5,047 nucleotides of DNA from Bifidobacterium breve (GCA_943325435.2 CALPPK020000138.1:1-5047), one strand, 5' to 3'; numbered from the stretch's first letter, positions 1 through 5,047 are shown. The notes: generated by a model not told the origin, from the sequence alone. Numbers and translations are program-made.

Positions 1-623
1 CCACCAGAGACAACGATGTCTGCTTCGTCAAGTTTTGGACCAGTTGTTTCTTCAACATGAACTGCCGTGACTTGAGCAGCACCTGCTGCACCAAGATCAG
101 GAACAGATACTGCAGTAACTGCAGCTGCTGCGCCGCCTGCTGATTCAGCAACGAATGACTTCGGACGGAATGCTGCAAGGAATGGACCAGCGCCAGTGAA
201 TGTTGTTGATACAAGCGTGTTGCCACCAAAGATTGGGGTAACAACAGTGACGCCGTCGCCTCCATCAGTGATGTCGATGTTGTTTGTAATGACTGTCTTG
301 TCAAGCTTGACCGACAAACGTGACATGACGTCGCGACCTTCGTAGTTCTGAGGGAACATGATGAGGTCAGGAGTGTCTCCACCGTCGATAACAGTCTTCA
401 AAGCTGCTGCAATTGCAACGCCAGGAAGTGATGCGCCGTGATTGATTGCGTACACCTTTGTTGCACCGTATTCACCGAGTGCTGCAGCTGATGCGCCGTC
501 GCCTCCGATAATTGCAGTGACGTTTGATGAAAGCGAACGCGCCTTAGTAAGAAGTTCGAGTGTGGCTGACGTTGGTGCACCATTGGCGACCTGTGCGAAA
601 ACCCAGATGTTGTTGAGTGTCAT
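1..623 (-). CDS. etfA: Electron transfer flavoprotein subunit alpha, N-terminal part (C-terminus off the window)
   Basis: Seen: an open frame from ATG at 623 to the window edge gives 207 residues with no stop, beginning MTLNNIWVFAQVANG and ending near DEADIVVSGG. That ending is the hallmark LxxADIVVSGGRG segment where the N-terminal domain of EtfA passes into the FAD-binding domain, so roughly the last third of the protein, including the FAD-binding residues, is outside the window. Family knowledge: EtfA pairs with EtfB to form a soluble cytoplasmic FAD/AMP heterodimer that takes electrons from acyl-CoA and other dehydrogenases and passes them to ETF:quinone oxidoreductase. Context: it follows etfB by 25 bases on the same strand, the usual etfBA order, so it is almost certainly co-transcribed. 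The start is backed by a GAGG ribosome binding site 7 bases upstream. Alanine codons are mostly GCA, which differs from the lipid kinase gene nearby. Whether it is a canonical or an electron-bifurcating ETF cannot be decided without the C-terminal domain. Confidence 0.95.
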   Translation of the reverse strand, partial: MTLNNIWVFAQVANGAPTSATLELLTKARSLSSNVTAIIGGDGASAAALGEYGATKVYAINHGASLPGVAIAAALKTVIDGGDTPDLIMFPQNYEGRDVMSRLSVKLDKTVITNNIDITDGGDGVTVVTPIFGGNTLVSTTFTGAGPFLAAFRPKSFVAESAGGAAAAVTAVSVPDLGAAGAAQVTAVHVEETTGPKLDEADIVVSG

Positions 624-628
624 TATTT

Positions 629-635
629 TTCCTCT
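629..635 (-). promoter_or_regulatory. Shine-Dalgarno of etfA
   Basis: The minus strand reads AGAGGAA here, with GAGG ending 7 bases before the ATG at 623. It sits in the 25-base gap between the etfB stop and the etfA start and fixes the etfA start codon. Confidence 0.8.
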
Positions 636-648
636 TCGTTACTTCGAC

Positions 649-1425
649 TTAGATGACCTTCAGGTTCTCAAGGAACCCGACAATCTTGGTAAATGTTTCG
701 CCATCGTCTTCGATGATTTCTCCGGCCTGACGAGCTTCGGCTTCTGCAATGCTGCTGATTTTTTGACCAGCGCCTGCCCAGCCGACTGGCGTGATGCCAA
801 GGTCTGAAGCAGTGACTTCTTCAACTGGCTTTGACTTTGCAGCCATGATGCCTTTGAACGATGGGTAGCGAGGCTCAACAACACCAGCAGTAACGCTGAT
901 GAGTGCTGGCAGTGCGCATGTCACTTCGTCGTAACCATTTTCGGTCTGACGATCAACTTTCAATACGCCGCCTTCAACAGAAACTTTCTTTGCGAAAGTG
1001 ACTGAAGGAAGACCAAGCAGTTCAGCAATTTGTTCTGGCACTGTTCCGGTGTAACCGTCTGATGATTCGGTTGCACCGATGATGAGGTCTGCTCCACCAA
1101 GACGAGTGATTGCTGCTGCAAGAACTTTTGCAGTGGTGAGTGCATCTGAACCTTGCAATGCAGGATCAGAAATAAGCACACCTTTAGCTGCTCCCATGGC
1201 AAGCGCTGTGCGCAAACCAGAAGTTTCATTATTTGGTGCCATAGAGACGAGGCTTACTTCGCCACCGCCTGCTTTGTCGACCAACTGAAGTGCCATCTCA
1301 ACGCCATAAGCGTCTGAGTCGTCGAGGATGAGCTTGCCATCTCGCTTCAGGGTATTAGTGGCCCCATCAAGCGCACCTGGCGCTGCTGGGTCGGGAATCT
1401 GCTTGACGCATACGATCACATTCAT
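649..1425 (-). CDS. etfB: Electron transfer flavoprotein subunit beta
   Basis: Seen: 258 residues, the normal length for EtfB, starting MNVIVCVKQIPDP, the standard EtfB N-terminal beta strand. Near residues 119-138 the segment around ATESSDGYTGTVPEQIAE matches the nucleotide (AMP) binding loop. The stretch VDRQTENGYDEVTCALPALI is the EtfB signature region, followed by VEPRYPSFKGIMAAKSK, which corresponds to the recognition loop that docks partner dehydrogenases. The frame is open upstream to 1509, but the ATG at 1425 is chosen because translation from there begins exactly at the family N-terminus. A GGGAG lies only 2 bases before this ATG, closer than ideal. Role: structural and AMP-binding partner of EtfA in electron transfer from fatty-acid and amino-acid oxidation to quinone. 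It is first gene of the etfBA unit and divergent from the lipid kinase gene. An in-frame ATG at 1434 is an alternative start adding three residues. Confidence 0.96.
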   Translation of the reverse strand: MNVIVCVKQIPDPAAPGALDGATNTLKRDGKLILDDSDAYGVEMALQLVDKAGGGEVSLVSMAPNNETSGLRTALAMGAAKGVLISDPALQGSDALTTAKVLAAAITRLGGADLIIGATESSDGYTGTVPEQIAELLGLPSVTFAKKVSVEGGVLKVDRQTENGYDEVTCALPALISVTAGVVEPRYPSFKGIMAAKSKPVEEVTASDLGITPVGWAGAGQKISSIAEAEARQAGEIIEDDGETFTKIVGFLENLKVI

Positions 1426-1493
1426 GTCTCCCATTGTTACCGAGAGGTAGCCCCGATACCCAACCCAAGCGCCCTCCAAACCTTCCTTTTGGC

Positions 1494-1522
1494 GTGACCC
1501 TCGTCGCATGCGCTGATACCGT
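1494..1522 (+). promoter_or_regulatory. Weak candidate promoter of the lipid kinase gene
   Basis: GTGACC (1494-1499, four of six matches to TTGACA) is 17 bases from TACCGT (1517-1522, the TAnnnT pattern). Transcription would then begin at about 1529-1531, essentially on the TTG start codon, implying a leaderless message. That would explain why no Shine-Dalgarno is visible before 1531. The elements are degenerate and the call is speculative. The rest of the 105-base divergent region (1426-1530) must also hold the etfB promoter. I see no convincing box for it, only a loose TTTGGA-16-TATCGG on the minus strand. Confidence 0.3.
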
Positions 1523-1530
1523 AAAAAGCC

Positions 1531-2448
1531 TTGCGCATCCTCCTCATCGTCAATTCCTTTGCGTCATCAGTGACGGCCCGCAATACCGTCACGGTCCACG
1601 AACGCCTTTCACAGCACCACGACGTGCAGGTGGTGGAAACGAACCGCCGTGGGCATGCCACCCGTTTCGCTGAAGATGCAGCCCGCCGGGGCATTGATGT
1701 GGTCGTGGCATACGGCGGTGACGGCACGTTGAACGAAGTAGCAACCGGCATAGCAACCACCGATACCGCCCTTGCAGTCTTGCCAGGAGGGTCAACCAAT
1801 GTGTTTGCCCGCACACTCGGCATGCCGAACGACGCCCTTGAAGCAATTGACCTGATCATTGAAGCTCTGAGCCGAAATGACATCTCACCAATCGGACTTG
1901 GTCGTGCAAATGGTCGCTTCTTTACATTTCACACTGGCATCGGATACGACGCTGCCGTAGTGCGTCGCGTTGAACAACGAGCCGGCCTGAAGCGTTACGC
2001 ATGTAACCCGCTCTTCATCGCAGCGGCATTGCGCACATGGGGTCTTGACTACGACAAGAAACGCCCACACTTCGCGCTTGATTTTGGTGATGGCAAAACA
2101 GTTGACAATGGTTTCTTTTCAATCATCATGAATACGAATCCGTATACGTATCTCGGCAACCGACCATTTGACATTGTTCCGTCCACAAGTTTGTCAACCG
2201 GATTATCAGTCGTCACTTTTACTTCGCTTAAAACAACACAAATGCTTCGCACTCTTGTCTCGGCTTTGCAAGGCGGTGGAGTGAAGAACTTCCCGTGGCT
2301 TGATATCCGCACCAACGTGCAACACGTCGTGGCAAGTGACTCGCGCGCGTTCCCCTATCAACTTGATGGCGATTACTTAGGCGAGATTCAAAAAGTTGAA
2401 TTCGAGTTCGTGCCAAATGCGATTCGCCTCGTGCGGTCGCACCCGTAG
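1531..2448 (+). CDS. Diacylglycerol kinase catalytic-domain (YegS/DgkB-type) lipid kinase
   Basis: Seen: 305 residues, typical for soluble bacterial lipid kinases. The N-terminal strand RILLIVNSFASS (2-13) is followed by the nucleotide-binding YGGDGTLNEV (61-70), then LPGGSTNVFARTLG (84-97), equivalent to the family's PxGTxNDFAR motif with Ser for Thr. GIGYDAAVV (136-144) and QLDGD (277-281) match the conserved C-terminal DG[ED] element, whose Asp is the likely catalytic base by comparison with DgkB. Family knowledge: ATP-dependent phosphorylation of diacylglycerol or a related lipid at the membrane surface, returning it to phosphatidate for phospholipid synthesis. The exact lipid substrate cannot be read from sequence. 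No transmembrane segment is apparent. Start: TTG at 1531, because an in-frame stop at 1522-1524 excludes anything upstream and the first beta strand begins at residue 2. No clear ribosome binding site precedes it. It is divergent from etfB and convergent with the phosphodiesterase gene, with 2 bases between stop codons. Confidence 0.9.
   Translation: MRILLIVNSFASSVTARNTVTVHERLSQHHDVQVVETNRRGHATRFAEDAARRGIDVVVAYGGDGTLNEVATGIATTDTALAVLPGGSTNVFARTLGMPNDALEAIDLIIEALSRNDISPIGLGRANGRFFTFHTGIGYDAAVVRRVEQRAGLKRYACNPLFIAAALRTWGLDYDKKRPHFALDFGDGKTVDNGFFSIIMNTNPYTYLGNRPFDIVPSTSLSTGLSVVTFTSLKTTQMLRTLVSALQGGGVKNFPWLDIRTNVQHVVASDSRAFPYQLDGDYLGEIQKVEFEFVPNAIRLVRSHP
2431..2442 (+). repeat. Small inverted repeat at the end of the lipid kinase gene
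   Basis: GTGC-GGTC-GCAC can fold as a 4-bp stem with a 4-base loop just before the lipid kinase stop codon. It lacks a T-run on either strand, so it is at best a weak structural element. I do not call it an intrinsic terminator. Confidence 0.3.
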
Positions 2449-2454
2449 TACTAC
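2445..2454. repeat. 10-bp perfect palindrome holding both convergent stop codons
   Basis: GTAGTACTAC is identical to its reverse complement. It contains the TAG stop of the lipid kinase gene (2446-2448, plus strand) and the TAG stop of the phosphodiesterase gene (2451-2453, minus strand). The symmetry partly follows from two TAG codons facing each other, so a regulatory role is not implied. Confidence 0.7.
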
Positions 2455-3149
2455 TGAGCGCCGCGCACCTGAATAGCCACGTCAGGCACATTCGTGCAGA
2501 TGCCGTCTATTCCCCACCCAATTACTTCAGCCATTCGGGCCGGGTCATCAATGGTCCACGAGTTCACCTGCAGACCGTGGGAATGAAATACCTCGATACA
2601 CCGCTGGTTCAGGAACTTCGTATAGGGGTGAAGTGCAGTGTGGCCAAACCCAGCCATGTCTCGCGCAACGCGTTCAAGGTCTTCATCACGCACTCCTTCT
2701 GTTAGCCATGCTGTTCGCACTTCCGGGCGCAATGTACGCATGGCATCAACTGTTGGTCTGTTGAATGCAGAAATCAACCAACGATGGTCTTGCCCGCGTT
2801 CAGCCAAATGAGTTGCGATCGTTGCAGCTAATGAATCACTTGGGTCGAAGTCAGCATCAATCGGGTGATTCTTAATTTCGATATTTACCCACATGCCCTC
2901 GCATGCATCGAGAGCTGCGGGAAGCAGTGGCACATGATCGGGAAGTTGCACCGCTGTTATTTCACAGATCAATCGACCGTCTGGCAATACTGCGTCATGA
3001 TGCACAGCCATTGCACCATCACTAGTGCGACGAACGTCTAATTCCACTGCATCTGCGCCCATTGCGCCCGCGCGACGAAAAGCCGCGAGGGTGTTCTCTC
3101 GTTCCGCCCGAGAGGCGCCCCGATGGGCTATTACCTGAATCTGTGTCAT
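2451..3149 (-). CDS. Glycerophosphodiester phosphodiesterase (GDPD family)
   Basis: Seen: 232 residues, a compact cytoplasmic GDPD without signal peptide. Motifs in order: IAHRGASR (7-14) with catalytic His9; ENTLAAF (18-24); VELDVRRTSDG (35-45) with metal ligands Glu36 and Asp38; HHD with the second catalytic His at 51; NIEIKN (89-94) with metal ligand Glu91; and near the C-terminus NSWTIDDPARM followed by GIDGICTNVPD, the family's closing motif. Family knowledge: metal-dependent hydrolysis of glycerophosphodiesters such as glycerophosphoethanolamine to glycerol-3-phosphate and an alcohol. It resembles UgpQ-type enzymes, but the symbol is not assigned. Start: the frame is open to 3224, but the family N-terminus begins at the ATG at 3149, with GAAGG 10 bases upstream. 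A GTG at 3158 is a less likely alternative. Convergent with the lipid kinase gene and divergent from whiB, so it probably forms a single-gene transcript. Confidence 0.92.
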   Translation of the reverse strand: MTQIQVIAHRGASRAERENTLAAFRRAGAMGADAVELDVRRTSDGAMAVHHDAVLPDGRLICEITAVQLPDHVPLLPAALDACEGMWVNIEIKNHPIDADFDPSDSLAATIATHLAERGQDHRWLISAFNRPTVDAMRTLRPEVRTAWLTEGVRDEDLERVARDMAGFGHTALHPYTKFLNQRCIEVFHSHGLQVNSWTIDDPARMAEVIGWGIDGICTNVPDVAIQVRGAQ

Positions 3150-3175
3150 ATTGCTCACGCCTTCGGTGGTTTTAA

Positions 3176-3203
3176 TTTGTACTCTCAAAATACAACCTGA
3201 GAA
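3176..3203 (-). promoter_or_regulatory. Candidate promoter of the phosphodiesterase gene
   Basis: Read on the minus strand, TTCTCA (3198-3203, four of six matches to TTGACA) is followed after 16 bases by TACAAA (3176-3181, four of six matches to TATAAT). Transcription would begin around 3169, giving a leader of about 20 bases that contains the GAAGG at 3160-3164. The match is modest, but it is the best pair I could find in the gap and it lies back to back with the whiB promoter. Confidence 0.35.
3183..3202. repeat. 20-bp interrupted dyad in the divergent promoter region
   Basis: TCTCA (3183-3187) and TGAGA (3198-3202) form a 5-bp inverted repeat with a 10-base spacer. It overlaps the spacer and -35 region of the proposed phosphodiesterase promoter and lies 15 bases from the whiB -35 box. 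The size fits an operator for a dimeric repressor, but a 5-bp half-site can arise by chance and no known regulator consensus is recognised. Confidence 0.25.
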
Positions 3204-3217
3204 CTTTGCTTTCAGCA

Positions 3218-3246
3218 TTGTCACTTGCCAACTTCGCTCGTAGTGT
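3218..3246 (+). promoter_or_regulatory. Sigma-70-type promoter of whiB
   Basis: TTGTCA (3218-3223, five of six matches to TTGACA) is separated by exactly 17 bases from TAGTGT (3241-3246, the TAnnnT pattern). The start of transcription is expected near 3252-3254, giving a leader of about 65 bases before the GTG at 3318. This is the best promoter in the window. An inverted repeat AGTG-TT-CACT (3242-3251) overlaps the -10 box. Confidence 0.6.
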
Positions 3247-3254
3247 TCACTCTC

Positions 3255-3268
3255 GGTAGTTCGCTACC
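3255..3268 (+). promoter_or_regulatory. UUCG-tetraloop hairpin at the 5' end of the whiB leader
   Basis: GGTAG (3255-3259), TTCG (3260-3263) and CTACC (3264-3268) form a perfect 5-bp stem with a UUCG loop. It begins within a few bases of the predicted transcription start, so it could cap the 5' end of the mRNA and protect it from decay. The closing pair is G-C rather than the most stable C-G. A second small inverted repeat, GCGC-CTA-GCGC, follows at 3279-3289. It is not a terminator, as no T-run follows. Confidence 0.5.
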
Positions 3269-3303
3269 AGCCCGTTTCGCGCCTAGCGCCCTAGCCCCCA
3301 AAC

Positions 3304-3311
3304 AAAGGAAG
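3304..3311 (+). promoter_or_regulatory. Shine-Dalgarno of whiB, decides the start
   Basis: AAAGGAAG with GGAA ending 7 bases before the GTG at 3318. This strong, well-spaced site selects the GTG over the upstream in-frame TTG at 3225, which would lie before the predicted transcription start. Confidence 0.8.
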
Positions 3312-3317
3312 TCCGAC

Positions 3318-3617
3318 GTGTCGATCCTCGCGTCATCTCTCGCTCTTGGCAGTGCCGATTACACCTGGCGTGATCAGGCCATGTGTAGAGATACAGATCC
3401 CGAATTGTTTTTTCCAATCGGAACCACCGGACAAGCTTTGTTACAAATCGCAAAAGCAAAATCTGTTTGCTGCCAATGCCCAGTCACCGTTGAGTGCCTC
3501 GAGTTTGCTCTTGAGACAAACCAAGACACAGGCATCTGGGGCGGAAATTCTGAAGATGAGCGCCGACAGATGCGTCGCACCGCGGCTCAGCAAGCTCGCA
3601 GTCAACGCGCTCAGTAA
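3318..3617 (+). CDS. whiB1: WhiB-family iron-sulfur transcriptional regulator, WhiB1/WblE-like
   Basis: Seen: 99 residues. Four cysteine ligands in the WhiB arrangement: Cys23 (in AMCRDTDPELFFPIG), then Cys51-x2-Cys54-x5-Cys60 (in SVCCQCPVTVECL). The glycine/tryptophan turn GIWGG (72-76) is followed by SEDERRQMRR and a basic C-terminal tail, the DNA-contacting part in WhiB proteins. The order WRxxAxCRDxDPELFFPxG, QIAxAK, CPVTxECL and GxWGGxSEDERR closely follows M. tuberculosis WhiB1 and Streptomyces WblE as I remember them. Family knowledge: the [4Fe-4S] form binds region 4 of the primary sigma factor; reaction with nitric oxide converts the cluster and enables DNA binding; mycobacterial WhiB1 is essential. 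Odd: an extra Cys52 beside ligand Cys51. Start at GTG chosen from the AAAGGAAG site; N-terminal residues 1-14 are longer than in WhiB1. Convergent with the pdtaS-like gene, one base between stop codons. Confidence 0.95.
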   Translation: MSILASSLALGSADYTWRDQAMCRDTDPELFFPIGTTGQALLQIAKAKSVCCQCPVTVECLEFALETNQDTGIWGGNSEDERRQMRRTAAQQARSQRAQ

Positions 3618-3618
3618 A

Positions 3619-5047
3619 TCAATCGCTCTGTAAGGGCACCCGCAACAGAATCACTGTTCCGGTATTTCCATCACGTGGAACAAACTCAACCTCTGCCAAT
3701 TCTTCGGCACGTGCAGGTCGCATCTCAATCGTTCCCGCTAATTCTGTGGTGACCAACGTTCTCACGATGGATAAACCAAGACCTTTCGCATCTGCCAATT
3801 TGAATCCGGCAGGAATCCCGCGGCCGTCATCAATCACTGCAATTTCCAATTCTGACTCTTCCACCTGAAGACGAACAGCCACATTGCCGCCTCCGTCTCC
3901 TTCGGGGAATCCGTGATCGACAGCATTCTGTAACAACTCAGTCAGCACCACCGACAATGGCGTCACAACTGTTGCTGCAAGACGTCCGCCATCTCCAATC
4001 ACCATGAATCGCATCGGACGTTCTGGCGACTGCAAACTTTCTTCCACAAGTCGCAACAGTGGTCGCACAATTTCTACAAAGGCGACATCATCACCTGGTT
4101 CACGTGACAACGTTTCATGCACCAATGCAATTGTGCGAATGCGACGCACCGACTCTGCAACTGCCGCTTTGGCTTCCGGTGATTCGAGACGACGCGCCTG
4201 TAAACGAAGCAGCGAAGAAATAGTTTGCAAGTTGTTCTTTACTCGGTGGTGAATTTCACGAATCGTTGCATCTTTCGACAGCAACAATCTGTCGCGGCGT
4301 CGCAATTCGCTGACATCTCGCAACAACATCACGGCACCCGTAACAACAGGCTCTCCATCCACGTCATCCACGATCGGAATACACCTCGTCAGCAATGTCA
4401 CTTCTGATGTTTGCTCAAATTCCTCGACAACTGGCTCTCGACGCTCGAACGCCTGACGAACTGACGAATCAATAACACCAAGTTCTGACAATGTCTGCCC
4501 CACCGCATTGGCACTGATTCCCACGCGATGCAACGCAGATGTGGCGTTTGGAGATGCGTACCGAACTCGCGCATCAGCATCAAGAACAATCGCACCGTCA
4601 CCAACGCGAGGCGCAACGCTTGAGTCAGCCACTCTTCCTACGAATGGGAAAGCTCCGCGCACAATCATTTCTGCGAATCGGTCGAAGATCTCGAGGTATG
4701 TGCGTTCAAGTTCGCCAGGTTGACGACCAGTGAGTTGCGACCATTCGCGAGTAAGCACCGCAATTACTTCGCCTTCGAACTGCACAGGAATCGCCATCAT
4801 TCGACAATCTTCAACAACACCCTGAATAAAAATCTCGCCCTCACATGGAACACCACTCTTCATGGCTTCACCCAATAGAGGACGTTCAATGCTTGAGGTC
4901 TGCGATCCCACCCAGTCAGCCAGATACAGCGTCTGGCCAGTCGCTGCGCGCACCTGGGCAAGCACAAGCCAGTTGTCCCCTTCAACGGGCACATACATCA
5001 GCAAGTCGGCAAAGCACACGTCTGCGAGCATTCCCCACTCACTTGCC
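3619..5047 (-). CDS. pdtaS: PdtaS-like cytoplasmic sensor histidine kinase (GAF-PAS-HisKA_2-HATPase), 5' end off the window
   Basis: Seen: the frame is open to the window edge (475 complete codons). The first Met visible (5031) is not the start: the preceding ASEWG plus MLADVCFADLLMYVP match a conserved internal segment of PdtaS (EWxLLADLSFAD...), so the N-terminus is missing. Counting from that Met: GAF-like sensor about 1-128; PAS about 143-243; phosphoacceptor H-box EIHHRVKNNLQTISSLLRLQ (259-278), likely His262; N-box ELLQNAVDHGF (365-375); G1 box DDGRGIPAGF (401-410); G2 GLGLSIV (417-423). No transmembrane segment, so soluble. Family knowledge: HisKA_2 kinases of this type phosphorylate an ANTAR-domain RNA-binding regulator (PdtaR in M. 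tuberculosis), acting on transcription antitermination; copper and nitric oxide signalling are reported there. No response regulator is in this window. About a dozen extra residues (near 440-455) precede the final beta strand compared with the mycobacterial protein as I remember it. Confidence 0.92.
   Translation of the reverse strand, partial: ASEWGMLADVCFADLLMYVPVEGDNWLVLAQVRAATGQTLYLADWVGSQTSSIERPLLGEAMKSGVPCEGEIFIQGVVEDCRMMAIPVQFEGEVIAVLTREWSQLTGRQPGELERTYLEIFDRFAEMIVRGAFPFVGRVADSSVAPRVGDGAIVLDADARVRYASPNATSALHRVGISANAVGQTLSELGVIDSSVRQAFERREPVVEEFEQTSEVTLLTRCIPIVDDVDGEPVVTGAVMLLRDVSELRRRDRLLLSKDATIREIHHRVKNNLQTISSLLRLQARRLESPEAKAAVAESVRRIRTIALVHETLSREPGDDVAFVEIVRPLLRLVEESLQSPERPMRFMVIGDGGRLAATVVTPLSVVLTELLQNAVDHGFPEGDGGGNVAVRLQVEESELEIAVIDDGRGIPAGFKLADAKGLGLSIVRTLVTTELAGTIEMRPARAEELAEVEFVPRDGNTGTVILLRVPLQSD

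Noticed and set aside
251..506. Exact 13-base direct repeat CGCCGTCGCCTCC at 251-263 and 494-506
   Set aside because: Both copies encode a GGDG-type glycine/aspartate run in etfA in the same frame; this is codon reuse, not a mobile or regulatory repeat.
442..807. 121-residue open frame on the plus strand across the etfA-etfB junction
   Set aside because: It is antisense to two clearly recognised genes, has no family resemblance, and arises from the reverse frame of alanine/glycine-rich coding sequence.
1437..1883. 148-residue open frame on the minus strand opposite the lipid kinase
   Set aside because: It overlaps the conserved catalytic core of the lipid kinase in antisense, is rich in Arg/Ser with no recognisable motif, and is a shadow frame.
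3150..3224. 25-residue N-terminal extension of the phosphodiesterase
   Set aside because: Family homology begins at the ATG at 3149 with a GAAGG site 10 bases upstream, and the extension covers the proposed promoter.
3218..3251. Possible CRP/cAMP site in the whiB promoter, by analogy with mycobacterial whiB1
   Set aside because: No TGTGA-N6-TCACA-like palindrome is present; only the short AGTG-TT-CACT repeat over the -10 box was found.
3225..3317. 31-residue N-terminal extension of WhiB from TTG 3225
   Set aside because: The TTG falls within the promoter spacer, upstream of the predicted transcription start, whereas GTG 3318 has a strong, well-spaced ribosome binding site and gives a normal WhiB length.
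1..5047. Search for a novel defence, mobile or secondary-metabolite system
   Set aside because: All six genes belong to well-known housekeeping or regulatory families, gaps are short, and there are no integrase, transposase, repeat-array or tRNA signatures.

Overview
The window (about 50-55% GC by eye) reads as ordinary chromosome from an actinobacterium. The decisive marker is a WhiB-family iron-sulfur regulator, a family confined to Actinobacteria and their phages. It lies next to a cytoplasmic HisKA_2 sensor kinase of the PdtaS type, which is a classic actinobacterial pairing. The moderate GC and the sequence character would suit an Acidimicrobiia-like or other environmental lineage better than a high-GC Streptomyces or Mycobacterium, but that placement is a guess.

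Layout from left to right. (1) Positions 1-1425, minus strand: an etfB-etfA operon encoding the two subunits of an electron transfer flavoprotein. etfA runs off the left edge, so only its N-terminal part is present. (2) 1426-1530: a divergent intergenic region. (3) 1531-2448, plus strand: a soluble lipid kinase of the diacylglycerol kinase catalytic family, starting at TTG. (4) 2451-3149, minus strand: a glycerophosphodiester phosphodiesterase, convergent with the lipid kinase and separated from it by 2 bases. (5) 3150-3317: a divergent regulatory region holding a good sigma-70-type promoter and a UUCG-loop hairpin for the next gene. (6) 3318-3617, plus strand: a 99-residue WhiB1/WblE-like regulator, started at GTG. 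(7) 3619-5047, minus strand: a PdtaS-like GAF-PAS-HisKA_2-HATPase kinase, convergent with whiB with one base between stop codons. Its N-terminus lies beyond the right edge.

How the genes fit together: EtfAB carries electrons from acyl-CoA and similar dehydrogenases to the respiratory chain. The lipid kinase and the phosphodiesterase both act in glycerolipid turnover. WhiB1 and PdtaS are regulators whose mycobacterial relatives both respond to nitric oxide or redox stress, and their tail-to-tail arrangement also exists in Mycobacterium (whiB1 beside pdtaS). No gene-free stretch exceeds 170 bases. I see no RNA gene, mobile element, CRISPR array or phage gene. I did not find an undescribed system; the most interesting points are the conserved regulator pair, the structured whiB leader and the near-zero spacing of the convergent gene pairs.
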